This document shows, one piece after another, positions 8,185-16,313 of a DNA stretch of 64,000 nt. Position numbers and translations under genes: made by a program. Source of the stretch: AC-32 sp045806105 (lineage in GTDB: Bacteria; Actinomycetota; Thermoleophilia; Gaiellales; Gaiellaceae). The notes below the pieces were generated by a model that ran no database searches, was not told the origin of the DNA, and saw nothing but the letters and a program-made list of their open reading frames with translations. Where the stretch lies: the NCBI GenBank assembly GCA_045806105.1, contig JBJMJY010000072.1, forward strand, positions 37,746 through 101,745, in the 5' to 3' direction. Each line of letters starts with the position of its first letter. Position 1 is the first letter of the stretch.

Positions 8185-9165
8185 GTGAGCGCGTCGGCCG
8201 CCTCTGCAGCTGAGCCGCGGCGGCGCATTCGCCCCCGGCTCGTGTACGGCGTGGCCGCGGTTCTGCTGCTGGTCGCCGCGGCGCTCTCGTTCGCGGACTT
8301 CGGCGAGAAGGCCGGCCGCCTCTCGGACTGGCAGGCGTTCGTGCTCGGCGTGACACAGGGCCTGACCGAGCTGCTGCCGATCTCCTCGTCGGGCCACCTG
8401 ATCCTCGTGCCGTGGATCGCCGACTGGCACTACCTCGAAGCGCACCCGAGCTTCAACAAGACGTTCGACGTCGCCCTGCACCTCGGCACGCTCGTCGCCG
8501 TGGTCGCCTACTTCTGGGCCGACGTGGTGCGGTACGTGAAGGCCTGGTTCCGCTCCGTCGCCGAGCGCAGCATCCGCACGACCGACCAACGGATCGCCTG
8601 GTGGATCTTCGCCGCCACGATTCCGGCCGCGCTCGCGGGCGCGCTCGGCGAGGAGACGATCGAGAACCATCTCGGGCAGCCGTGGCAGATCGCGATCTTC
8701 CTCACGATCTTCGCCGCGCTCCTCTGGCTCGCCGACCGGTTGCCGCAGGAGAAGCGGATCGGCGACCTCGGCTTCTGGCCCGCCTTCGCGGTCGGGGTCT
8801 CCCAGATCCTCGCGCTGATGCCCGGCGTCTCGCGCTCGGGCGTCACGATCACGGCGGGGCGCTTCCTGCGCCTCGACCGCGACGCCGCGGCGCGGTTCGC
8901 GTTCCTCCTGCTGATCCCGATCGTCTTCGGCGCCGTCGTCTACAAGGGCATCAAGCACGTCGTGCTCGAGTCGCTGCCCGCCGGCTCGGCCGGCCCGTTC
9001 CTCGTGGGGACGATGGCGGCCGCTGCCGTGGGTCTCGTGGCGATCGATCTCCTGCTCGGCTACCTGCGCAGGCACGACTACACGATCTTCGTGGTCTACC
9101 GCCTCGTGCTCGCCGCGGCGATCGTGATCGTGATCGCCAGCGGCTGGCGCGGCGCGCACTTCTAG
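8185..9165 (+). CDS. uppP: undecaprenyl-diphosphatase (UppP/BacA)
   Basis: A 326-aa membrane phosphatase that recycles the undecaprenyl-PP lipid carrier for peptidoglycan synthesis. Both signature blocks are intact: GVTQGLTELLPISSSGHL at ~residues 55-72 with the catalytic Glu, and MPGVSRSGVTITAGRF near 212-227. About eight transmembrane segments are visible. Starting at the GTG at 8185, it carries an extra N-terminal arginine-rich stretch and one more hydrophobic helix (residues ~20-36) than the usual ~270-aa enzyme. It is divergent from the disrupted cupin gene, with 94 bp between starts. Confidence 0.93.
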   Translation: MSASAASAAEPRRRIRPRLVYGVAAVLLLVAAALSFADFGEKAGRLSDWQAFVLGVTQGLTELLPISSSGHLILVPWIADWHYLEAHPSFNKTFDVALHLGTLVAVVAYFWADVVRYVKAWFRSVAERSIRTTDQRIAWWIFAATIPAALAGALGEETIENHLGQPWQIAIFLTIFAALLWLADRLPQEKRIGDLGFWPAFAVGVSQILALMPGVSRSGVTITAGRFLRLDRDAAARFAFLLLIPIVFGAVVYKGIKHVVLESLPAGSAGPFLVGTMAAAAVGLVAIDLLLGYLRRHDYTIFVVYRLVLAAAIVIVIASGWRGAHF

Positions 9166-9182
9166 ACGTCTCTGTGACAAAG

Positions 9183-9200
9183 GTGCGCCAAATGGCGCAC
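9183..9200. promoter_or_regulatory. perfect 18-bp palindrome, possible operator
   Basis: GTGCGCCA, AA spacer, TGGCGCAC: an uninterrupted 8-bp dyad between uppP and the collagen-like gene, about 65 bp upstream of the latter's start. With only a 2-nt loop and no T-run it looks more like a dimeric-protein binding site than a terminator. Confidence 0.4.
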
Positions 9201-9264
9201 GCGGCGCGAGCGGGCGCTTCGGCCGCCGGTATCGATGGGGCGCAATCGACCGAGAGGAGTGCAC

Positions 9265-10275
9265 ATGCGCCTTCGCCGAAGACGCGTCTTGCTCGTCGCG
9301 CTGCCGCTGGCCCTCGTGGCCGGCGCCGCGCTCGCCGCTCAGCCGTCGGGTCGGCGGCCGTCGAACGCCGTCATCAACGCCTGCGTGAAGAAGGGCAGCG
9401 GCGGCGTCAGGGTGGTGAGGTCCGGTGCCGCCTGCAAGCGTGGCGAGACGCCGCTGTCGTGGAACGCGCAGGGACCCGCGGGGCCGAGAGGAGCAACGGG
9501 AGCCACCGGCGCGACCGGGTCTGCCGGCCCCGCCGGGGCAGCGGGTGCCGCCGGTCCGAAGGGCGACACGGGGGCGCGCGGCGCGACCGGGGCCGCGGGA
9601 GCCGCAGGCCCAGCGGGACCGGCCGGCCCGCAGGGACCGCCCGGACCTGCCCTTGCATCCCTGGAGAGCCTGAATGGCCTCGCCTGCCACCTGGGCGGTG
9701 CCGCCGGCATAGCCACGCTGACCTACGACTCCGGCGGCGTCGCGACGCTGAAGTGCGCCACGTCCGGCGGCGGCTCGAGCAGCGACATCCGCGTGAACGA
9801 GCTCATGACCGGCTCGACCGGCGCGGCGTCGAACGAGTTCGTCGAGGTGTGGAACGCGGGCTCGACAGCGGTCGACGTGGGCGGCTACAAGGTCGCCTAC
9901 CGCTCGGCGGCCGGCACGAGCGACACCACGCTGGTGACGATCCCCGCCGGAACGACGATCCCGGCCGGAGGCTTCTACCTGCTCGGGGGAAGCGGCTACC
10001 TCGGCTCGCATGCTCCCGACCAGACGTTCTCCGCCTCGCTGGCTGCGACCGGCGGTGGCCTGGCCGTGCGTGACGCTGCGGGCACGATCCTCGACTCCGT
10101 CGGCTACGGCGACGCGACGAACGCCTTTGTCGAGGGCCATCCGGCCGCGGCGCCGCCGGCGACCGCAGCGCCTGGCAGCAGCTCGGGGCGAATCCCCGAC
10201 GGCCACGACACGAACGACAACGCGGCCGACTTCTCGGTCAGCGCGACTCCCTCGCCCGGGGCGTCGAACCACTAG
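9265..10275 (+). CDS. secreted protein with collagen-like repeats and a lamin-tail domain
   Basis: A 336-aa exported protein. Residues 1-25 are a signal peptide starting with an Arg-rich n-region. Residues ~69-127 are Gly-X-Y triplets (GPAGPRGATGATGATG pattern), a bacterial collagen-like segment. Residues ~175-330 match a lamin-tail domain: IRVNELMTGSTG, NEFVEVWNAGSTAVDVGGY and LAATGGGLAVRDAAGTILDSVGYG, ending in a typical RIPDGHDTNDNAADF block. The ATG at 9265 has a GAGAGGAG ribosome site. The likely role is a structural extracellular or surface protein; no enzymatic site is seen. Confidence 0.85.
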   Translation: MRLRRRRVLLVALPLALVAGAALAAQPSGRRPSNAVINACVKKGSGGVRVVRSGAACKRGETPLSWNAQGPAGPRGATGATGATGSAGPAGAAGAAGPKGDTGARGATGAAGAAGPAGPAGPQGPPGPALASLESLNGLACHLGGAAGIATLTYDSGGVATLKCATSGGGSSSDIRVNELMTGSTGAASNEFVEVWNAGSTAVDVGGYKVAYRSAAGTSDTTLVTIPAGTTIPAGGFYLLGGSGYLGSHAPDQTFSASLAATGGGLAVRDAAGTILDSVGYGDATNAFVEGHPAAAPPATAAPGSSSGRIPDGHDTNDNAADFSVSATPSPGASNH

Positions 10276-10283
10276 AAACAAAC

Positions 10284-10314
10284 GGCGGGCGGAACCTTCG
10301 CGGGGCCGCCCGCC
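10284..10314 (+). terminator. GC-rich terminator hairpin
   Basis: GGCGGGCGG pairs perfectly with CCGCCCGCC (9 bp, 13-nt loop), starting 8 nt after the collagen-like gene's stop codon. It is followed by AATCACT rather than a T-run, so it may be Rho-assisted. Confidence 0.65.
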
Positions 10315-10383
10315 AATCACTCCAAAGGGGCATGCTCGGCCCGCGAGACCTCACCGATAGTGCGTACGCGGGGCAAGCCTCGC

Positions 10384-11652
10384 ATGGCGTCACCACCTGA
10401 ACCTGCGGAAACTGCGGCGATTGGTCTCATCGATAAGCATCCCCTCGAACGGTCGCTCTCGCCCGAGCTCATGCTCGTGGATCCAGAGCTGGCCGCACGC
10501 GCTCGCGAGCTCCTACGCGAGCCCGATGAGGCCGGCGGAAAGGGCAACTACATGTCGGCACTAGGTACGCACGAGATCACTGCGGGAGTGAGCTTCGGAG
10601 GCCTCGAGCCTCCGCTCAGCCCGCCTGTCGTCCGGAGCCCGATGGCCTCGGCGATGCCGACCGGCGACGGCCTGGCCGGCCTGCCCACGCCCCCTCCGGC
10701 GATCCGGCCGCCCGAGTACGCGCCTCCGGCGCCCGCTCCGGGGCCGCCCGCTCCCGCGCCACAGGCCGAGGTTCCCCAACAGCCCGAGCCGGCCCCTGCG
10801 CCCGCTCCGGCGCCCGTGCAGCCCGAGCCCGCGCTACCGCCGGTGGCACCGGAGCCCGAGCTCGCGCCCGCGGCGCAGATCGCGCCCGAGAGCCCGGCGC
10901 CCGTGATCGACTACTTCGCGGAGGAGGTTCCTGCCCCGCCTGCGCCGGAGAGCGCCCCCGTCGAGGAGGCTGCCGCGGCGCCGGAAGTCGCGCCGGTCGA
11001 GGAGCCCGCTCCCGTCGCCGAGCTGCCCACAATCCAGCCGACGGCGCCCGCGCCTGCCCCGCCCGCGGAGCCGGAGGCCGTCGTGCTGCCGCCGGTCGCG
11101 CCGCCCGCACCCGAGCCTGCCGCGGTCGCGACCGCGCCCGAGCCGGCCGAGCTACCGCTGATGGCGCCCCAGCCTGTCGAGCTGCCCGCCGTGACCCCGG
11201 CGCCCGCGCCCGAGGCCGAGCTTCCGTCGCTCCCCGAGCCTGTCGAGGAGGCCCTGCCGGTAATCGAGCCGATCGCGCTCGTCGAGCCGGCGCCCCACCC
11301 CGAGGCCGAGCTTCCGCCGATCCCCGAGCCCGTCGAGGAGGCGCTGCCGGTAATCGAGCCGGTGGCACTCGTCGAGACCGCGCCCGCGCCCGAGCCCGCG
11401 CCGGAGCTCGAGGAGCTCTTCGCGGCCACGCCGCAGCAGCGCATCGCCTTCAGTGTCGTCGTGCGCCTCAAGGACGGCGACGGCGTCGAGGTCGGCTGCT
11501 TCCGTGACTTCGGCACCGCGATGGAAGGCGCCCAGGAAGTGATCGAGCAGTTCTCGACGGCGGCCGAAGGACAGTGGCCCTTCTACGCCGGCCGCTTCAT
11601 CCGCCCCGACCTGATCGTCTCGGTCGACGTGGTCGAGGGCGAGCAGCTCTAA
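10384..11652 (+). CDS. Pro/Ala/Glu-rich repeat protein with a conserved C-terminal domain
   Basis: An unrecognised 422-aa protein. Residues ~1-70 are ordinary sequence (IGLIDKHPLERSLSPEL). Residues ~90-345 are low-complexity PAP/PEP/EPA repeats, including two near-identical units of about 40 residues (ELPSLPEPVEEALPVIEPIA and ELPPIPEPVEEALPVIEPVA). The last ~75 residues look folded (RIAFSVVVRLKDGDGVEVG start). No signal peptide or TM helix is seen, so it is probably cytoplasmic with an extended linker. The ATG at 10384 is chosen; an in-frame GTG at 10360 is possible. It overlaps the convergent PASTA gene by 4 nt. Confidence 0.7.
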   Translation: MASPPEPAETAAIGLIDKHPLERSLSPELMLVDPELAARARELLREPDEAGGKGNYMSALGTHEITAGVSFGGLEPPLSPPVVRSPMASAMPTGDGLAGLPTPPPAIRPPEYAPPAPAPGPPAPAPQAEVPQQPEPAPAPAPAPVQPEPALPPVAPEPELAPAAQIAPESPAPVIDYFAEEVPAPPAPESAPVEEAAAAPEVAPVEEPAPVAELPTIQPTAPAPAPPAEPEAVVLPPVAPPAPEPAAVATAPEPAELPLMAPQPVELPAVTPAPAPEAELPSLPEPVEEALPVIEPIALVEPAPHPEAELPPIPEPVEEALPVIEPVALVETAPAPEPAPELEELFAATPQQRIAFSVVVRLKDGDGVEVGCFRDFGTAMEGAQEVIEQFSTAAEGQWPFYAGRFIRPDLIVSVDVVEGEQL

Positions 11653-12899
11653 GCAGCGCGGCGCCCGACGTAGATCGTCACGACCGAGTGCAGGGGTGCG
11701 TTCCTGCCGCGGGGCTGCTCGTCGACGACCTTGCCGACCTGGCTCGGGTCGCTCACCGGCTGCCGTAGCGTCTGCACCGTGAAGCCCGCGGCCGTCAGCT
11801 TCCCGCGTGCCGCCGCCGGATCGAGGTTGCGGACGTCTGGAACGCCTTTCAGCGTTCCGGGCTGCGGCCCGAGCGCGACGTTGAGCTGGATTCGCGTCCC
11901 CCGCGCACGCGTCGCACCGCCGGCCGGCGCCTGCGAGACGACGGTGCCCTGCGACTCGTCGGACTTGAGGTAGACGACCCCGGCCTTCAGGCCCGCAGCG
12001 TTGAGCTGCCGCTGCGCGGCGTCCTGCTGCTGGCCGGTCACGTCGGGAACGGTCGCGTTCACGGTCGCGGGCGGGGCCGGAGGCGGCGGTGCGGCGCCGG
12101 GGCCGGCGCCGTTCGAGACGTTCAGCCGGACCCTCGAGCCGCCGGCGACACGCGCGCCCGGTCGCGGCCGCTGCCGGACGACGGTGCCTTTCGGCTGCGG
12201 CGACGGCACCTTGAACGCCCTGGGGACCAGGCCCGCGCCGCGAAAGGCCGCGACCGCGCTGTCGCGCGATTGCCCGATCGCGTTCGGCACGGTCACGAGG
12301 CCGCGCGAGACGGTGATCGTCACCGTCGAGCCGCGCCCGATCCGCGTGCCGGACTGCGGACTCTGCGCGATCACCGTCCCCGCCTTCTGCTTCGAGACGA
12401 CATTGCGGGTCAGAACGTCCAGGCCTTTCGCCCGCAGCGCCTTCACGGCTGCGGCGGCGCTCTTCCCGACCAAGTCCGGCACCGCCTCTGTCCGGGCCGA
12501 CGAGACCGTGAGCGCCACGACCGAGCCGCGCGTAACGTCCGCGCCCGGCCCGGGATCCTGGGCGACGACGGTGCCCGCCGCCTCGGAGCTCGCCCGCGTG
12601 ACCACGCGCGCCACGAGGCCACGCTCGTTGACCCGCGCGACCGCCTCGTGCTGCTTCAGCCGAACCACGCTCGGCACGTTGACCGTCGACGCGCCCGCCC
12701 CGCCGTTGTCGTCGCGCGTCAGAAACCAGGCAGCCGCCAGCCCGCCGAGTACGAGCACGAGCAGGAGCAGCAACCACGGCCACAGCAGCGGGCGCGGCGG
12801 CGGTGGCGGTGGTGGTGGCGGGCCGAGCTCCTCCTCCTCGATGACGGGAGGGCGCTCCTCGACCAGCGTCTCGGCTTCGCGCCGGCGAAACACGTTCAT
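11649..12899 (-). CDS. membrane-anchored protein with five PASTA domains
   Basis: A 416-aa protein: a short cytoplasmic segment with a polyproline run (~27-36), one TM helix (~39-61), then five extracellular PASTA repeats at about 72-136, 138-202, 204-268, 284-350 and 353-413. Each opens with a VP-D/S-V/L type motif (VPDLVGKSAAAAVKALRAKG). PASTA domains bind muropeptides or the PBP/PknB machinery. This protein resembles the outer half of a PknB-type kinase, but no kinase domain is encoded here or next to it. It probably senses or scaffolds cell-wall synthesis. It is convergent with the preceding gene. Confidence 0.88.
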   Translation of the reverse strand: MNVFRRREAETLVEERPPVIEEEELGPPPPPPPPPRPLLWPWLLLLLVLVLGGLAAAWFLTRDDNGGAGASTVNVPSVVRLKQHEAVARVNERGLVARVVTRASSEAAGTVVAQDPGPGADVTRGSVVALTVSSARTEAVPDLVGKSAAAAVKALRAKGLDVLTRNVVSKQKAGTVIAQSPQSGTRIGRGSTVTITVSRGLVTVPNAIGQSRDSAVAAFRGAGLVPRAFKVPSPQPKGTVVRQRPRPGARVAGGSRVRLNVSNGAGPGAAPPPPAPPATVNATVPDVTGQQQDAAQRQLNAAGLKAGVVYLKSDESQGTVVSQAPAGGATRARGTRIQLNVALGPQPGTLKGVPDVRNLDPAAARGKLTAAGFTVQTLRQPVSDPSQVGKVVDEQPRGRNAPLHSVVTIYVGRRAA

Positions 12900-13029
12900 C
12901 AGATGCGGTGATCTCCGCTACGACGAAACCCCGAACCTCTCGCTCAAGAAATCTTTCCAATTCGCCCACGGTCGCCTAACGGACGGGGCCGAGACTGCGG
13001 CCACGCAGGCTCTCAACGGAGGTCCCTTC

Positions 13030-13644
13030 ATGGTTCGCAAGTTCATCGTTCTCGCCCTCATCCTCGGCGTCGGCCTCGCCGTCACGGGCGTGGCGGGGGC
13101 GCGCTGGTTCAACGTGATCCGCGGAACGCGCGGCGACGACGTGATCGCCGGCACCGCGAATCGCGACTTCATCCTCGGCTTCGCCGGGAACGACCAGGTC
13201 TCGGCGGCCGAGGGCCGCGACATCGTCTACGCCGGGAAGGGCGACGACACCGTCGACGGTGGCCCGGGGCTCGACCGGCTCTTCGGCGGCCTCGGCAACG
13301 ACACCATCACCGCCGGCAACGGCCGCGCCGTGATCTGGGGGGGCGACGGAAACGACACCCTGACCGCCGGCGACAACGGTCTGAGCCGGCTGCACGGCGG
13401 CCCGGGTGACGACACGCTGAACGGCGGCGCCCGCCGCGACTTCATCTGGGGCGGCCGCGGCGTCGATCACGAGTTCGGCGGAGCCGGCAACGACGTCTTG
13501 CACGCGGTGGCGCGCGACAACCAGGTCGACACGCTCGACTGCGGCCCCGGCGACCACGACGTCGCGTGGCTCCGCGCCGGCGAGTCGGACACGACGGTCA
13601 ACTGCGAGCTCGTGAAGACCGTCTCGATCGGCTCGGACGGCTAG
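13030..13644 (+). CDS. secreted RTX-like (hemolysin-type Ca2+-binding repeat) protein
   Basis: A 204-aa exported protein with an N-terminal signal peptide (~1-24) and glycine/aspartate nonapeptide repeats from ~33 to ~165 (units like GGPGLDRLFGGLGNDTI and GGPGDDTLNGGA), which form Ca2+-binding beta-rolls. A C-terminal segment has two Cys (TLDCGPGDHD and TTVNCELV). The start is the ATG at 13030 behind GGAGGT; in-frame sequence upstream is antisense to the PASTA gene and unlikely to be coding. It is probably a small extracellular structural or adhesion protein rather than a toxin. Confidence 0.85.
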   Translation: MVRKFIVLALILGVGLAVTGVAGARWFNVIRGTRGDDVIAGTANRDFILGFAGNDQVSAAEGRDIVYAGKGDDTVDGGPGLDRLFGGLGNDTITAGNGRAVIWGGDGNDTLTAGDNGLSRLHGGPGDDTLNGGARRDFIWGGRGVDHEFGGAGNDVLHAVARDNQVDTLDCGPGDHDVAWLRAGESDTTVNCELVKTVSIGSDG

Positions 13645-13678
13645 GCAAAGCACTCTCCCCAGCCCACTCCGTCTCCCC

Positions 13679-13703
13679 GAGGCCCGCCGCAACGGCGGGC
13701 CTC
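13679..13703 (+). terminator. strong hairpin terminator
   Basis: GAGGCCCGCCG and CGGCGGGCCTC form a perfect 11-bp stem with a CAA loop, followed by GCCGTTTG. It lies 35 nt after the RTX-like gene and 21 nt before the next start. Confidence 0.75.
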
Positions 13704-13723
13704 GCCGTTTGTAGGGTCGGCGC

Positions 13724-14473
13724 GTGAGCGGTCTCGAGCTGGCGGCGGTCGCGGTGTGGTCGTTCGTCGTCGCGCTGGCCGGGGGCGCGGTCGGCCTCGT
13801 GCTGGGCAACCTGCGTCTGCCGCTCTTCGTCGCGGCAGCCTCCTCCCCGGCCGCGGGCGGCGGGGCGAACATCGCCGTCTCCGGGATCGCTGCCGCGACG
13901 GCGGGCACCGCGCACATCCGCGCGGGCCGCGTCAACTGGCGCCTGTTCGGCTGGATGGCGCCTCCGTCGGTCGCGGGCGCGCTCGTCGGCGGCTACCTCG
14001 CGGGGCGCGTGCCGAAGACCGCGCTCCTGCTCGCGATCGCGGCGGTGCTGCTCTACAGCGGGCTCGACCTGCTGCTGCGGCGGCCGCCCGAGCCGCGTGT
14101 GCGCGCGGAGCCGTCGGTGGTCGCGGCGGTCGTCTCCGGTGCGGTGATCGGCCTCCTCGGCGGCTTCGTCGGGCTGATCCTCGGCTCGCTGCGAATGCCG
14201 GCGCTGCTGCGCCTCGTCGGCGAGCCGGCGTCGCGCGCGGTCGGGACGAACCTCGCGGTCGGTGTCTGCGTGGGCGTCGCGGGCCTGCTCGGGCACCTGC
14301 CGAACGGCGCGCCGGACTGGAAGCTGATCGCCGTCGGCGGCGCGGCCTCCGTGCCCGCAGCGCTCCTCGGCGCGCAGCTCACCGGCCGCCTCTCCGAGGA
14401 AGCGCTCGTCCACGCGATCGGCGCCGTCCTGCTCGTCGCGGCCGCGGGCGCAGCCGTTCAGGCGTTCGTCTGA
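13724..14473 (+). CDS. TauE/SafE-family membrane permease
   Basis: A 249-aa polytopic protein with about eight TM helices arranged as two halves of similar sequence, as in TauE/SafE (sulfite/organosulfonate exporter) proteins. Both repeats show the family pattern: GGAVGLVLGNLRLPLF with GANIAVSGIAAATAGTAHI in the first, and GGFVGLILGSLRMPALL with GTNLAVGVCVGVAGLLGHL in the second. The GTG at 13724 directly follows the terminator region. The substrate cannot be inferred. It overlaps the convergent hydrolase gene by 16 nt. Confidence 0.85.
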   Translation: MSGLELAAVAVWSFVVALAGGAVGLVLGNLRLPLFVAAASSPAAGGGANIAVSGIAAATAGTAHIRAGRVNWRLFGWMAPPSVAGALVGGYLAGRVPKTALLLAIAAVLLYSGLDLLLRRPPEPRVRAEPSVVAAVVSGAVIGLLGGFVGLILGSLRMPALLRLVGEPASRAVGTNLAVGVCVGVAGLLGHLPNGAPDWKLIAVGGAASVPAALLGAQLTGRLSEEALVHAIGAVLLVAAAGAAVQAFV

Positions 14474-15291
14474 GCCTCGACGCGGTCGAGGAAGCCGCCG
14501 ACGACCTCGACGTAGCGCTCCGGCTCCTCGAGGTACGCCATGTGCGTGCTGTCCTCAAAGAGCACCCACTCCGAGCCTGCGATCCCGGCGTGCAGCGGCT
14601 CGACGAGCGCCGGCGTGCACTCGTCATGGCGGCCGGACGTGATCAGCGCCGGCACGCCGATCTCGCCGAGCCGGTCGATCACATCCCACTCCTTGAGCGC
14701 ACCCGTGACGGTGTACTCGTTCGGCCCCCACATCGTCTCGTAGACCTGGACGCCGAACTTCGCGCGCGCCTCCTTCAGCACCTCGGGCTCTGGCTCGAGT
14801 CCGCAGATGTGGCGGCGCTTGAACTCGGCCTCCGCCTCCTTCTCGTCCAGCCCCGACGGCAGGTCGCCGTGCAGCCGCAGAGTCTCCTCGGCCCAGCGAG
14901 GCGCGCTCGTCGGCGTCGAGTTCAGCACGAGGCTCGCGAGCCCGGCCGGCCGGACGAAGGCGTACTCGAGCGCGAGCATCCCACCCCAGGACGAGCCGAA
15001 GAGATGAACCCGCTCGAGCCGCAGCCGGTCGAGGACGCTCTGCAGCTGCTCCAGAAACGTCTCGACACGCCAGAGCCCGGCATCGTCGGGCCGGGCGGAC
15101 TCGCCGCTCCCGAGCTGGTCGTAGAAGACGACCCGCCGGGCCTCCGCGAGCCGTGCGAGCCCCTGCAGCGGGAGGTGCGACCCGCCGGGGCCGCCGTGCA
15201 GGCAGACCAGCGGCAGCCGCCCGGGTTCCTCGCGCTCGCCATACACCCACGCCGCTGTCCGCCACTCGCGGAACGGAATCGAGCGCTTCAG
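14458..15291 (-). CDS. prolyl aminopeptidase-like alpha/beta hydrolase
   Basis: A 277-aa serine hydrolase of the proline iminopeptidase (S33) family: oxyanion block LVCLHGGPGGSH, VFYDQLGSGES, nucleophile elbow LFGSSWGGMLALEYA, acid region TSGRHDECTP and DSTHMAYLEEP with the catalytic His. It likely releases N-terminal Pro from small peptides. The first in-frame ATG/GTG/TTG is the GTG at 15246, but the family's N-terminal strand (SIPFREWRT) is encoded further upstream. The only start that includes it is the CTG at 15291, which overlaps the korB stop as CTGA. The upstream start is inferred. Confidence 0.85.
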   Translation of the reverse strand: MKRSIPFREWRTAAWVYGEREEPGRLPLVCLHGGPGGSHLPLQGLARLAEARRVVFYDQLGSGESARPDDAGLWRVETFLEQLQSVLDRLRLERVHLFGSSWGGMLALEYAFVRPAGLASLVLNSTPTSAPRWAEETLRLHGDLPSGLDEKEAEAEFKRRHICGLEPEPEVLKEARAKFGVQVYETMWGPNEYTVTGALKEWDVIDRLGEIGVPALITSGRHDECTPALVEPLHAGIAGSEWVLFEDSTHMAYLEEPERYVEVVGGFLDRVEAQTNA

Positions 15292-16313
15292 TCGATCGTC
15301 CAGGTGTCCCCGGCATGCAGGAGCTGTTCGAGGTCGCCCTCGCCCTGCTCCGCGCGGGCGCGCTCGAGCTGCTCTTCCATCAGCCGGTCGTAGACCGGGC
15401 GCTCGATGTCCCGGAAGACGCCGAGCGGCGTCGGTCCGTGCGGTGTGTGCGACAGCCGCGCCACGGCGGCGGCCAGCGACGGCGTCGGCGCGTGCTCGTC
15501 GTGCACCAGCAACGCGTCCTCGCCCGCCTCGGCCACGTCGACGAGCTCCGCCGAGGCGTCGGGCCGCATCGCCACGCCGCGCTCTCCCTCGGGGCCAAAG
15601 CGGATCGGCTTCCCGTGCTCGAGCAAGATCCGATTCTCCTTCTCCTCGCGCACCGCGTCGAAGGCGCCGTCGTTGTAGACGTTGCAGTTCTGGTAGATCT
15701 CGACGAAGGCCGCGCCCTGGTGCGCGTGCGCGCGGCGCAGCGTCTCAGTCAGGTGCGCACGGTCGGTGTCGATCGAGCGCGCCACGAAGGTCGCCTCGGC
15801 GCCCAGCGCCAGGGCGACCGGGTTGAACGGCCAGTCCATCGAGCCCATCGGCGTCGTCTTGTTGATCGTCCCGAGCGGCGAGGTCGGCGAGTACTGCCCC
15901 TTGGTGAGACCGTAGATCTGGTTGTTGAACATCAGGATCTTGATGTTCACGTTGCGGCGCAGCGCGTGGATGAGGTGGTTGCCGCCGATCGAGAGCGCGT
16001 CGCCGTCGCCGCTCACAACCCACACCGACAGGTCCGGCCGCGAGAGCGCCAGCCCGGTGGCGATCGCCGGCGCGCGGCCGTGAATCGAGTGGATGCCGTA
16101 GGTCTCGACGTAGTACGGGAAGCGCGCCGCGCAGCCGATGCCGGAGATGAACACGATCCGCTCGCGCGGGATCCCGAGCTCCGGGAGGAAGCTCTGGACG
16201 GCGGCGAGGATCGCGTAGTCCCCGCAGCCGGGGCACCAGCGAACCTCCTGGTCGGTCTTGAAGTCCTTCGCCGTCAACTCGACATGGCCGTTCCCGTTGC
16301 CACTGTCGCTCAC
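15288..16313 (-). CDS. korB: 2-oxoacid:ferredoxin oxidoreductase, beta subunit
   Basis: A 341-aa TPP-binding subunit, probably of 2-oxoglutarate:ferredoxin oxidoreductase, which decarboxylates a 2-oxoacid to acyl-CoA and reduces ferredoxin. The N-terminal WCPGCGDYAIL, GIGCAARFPYY, the TPP site SGDGDALSIGGNH (~101-113) and the downstream NN-IYGLTKGQYSPTS loop all match KorB. The ATG overlaps the korA stop by 4 nt, so subunits are made in a fixed ratio. The exact 2-oxoacid (2-oxoglutarate versus pyruvate) is inferred from family resemblance. Confidence 0.9.
   Translation of the reverse strand: MSDSGNGNGHVELTAKDFKTDQEVRWCPGCGDYAILAAVQSFLPELGIPRERIVFISGIGCAARFPYYVETYGIHSIHGRAPAIATGLALSRPDLSVWVVSGDGDALSIGGNHLIHALRRNVNIKILMFNNQIYGLTKGQYSPTSPLGTINKTTPMGSMDWPFNPVALALGAEATFVARSIDTDRAHLTETLRRAHAHQGAAFVEIYQNCNVYNDGAFDAVREEKENRILLEHGKPIRFGPEGERGVAMRPDASAELVDVAEAGEDALLVHDEHAPTPSLAAAVARLSHTPHGPTPLGVFRDIERPVYDRLMEEQLERARAEQGEGDLEQLLHAGDTWTID

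Noticed and set aside
9470..9650. Short repeated GGN triplets resembling a tandem repeat or CRISPR-like array
   Set aside because: They encode Gly-X-Y collagen repeats in frame; there is no repeat-spacer structure.
14458..15246. GTG at 15246 as the start of the aminopeptidase-like gene
   Set aside because: It would remove the conserved first strand; the upstream CTG is preferred, although unproven.
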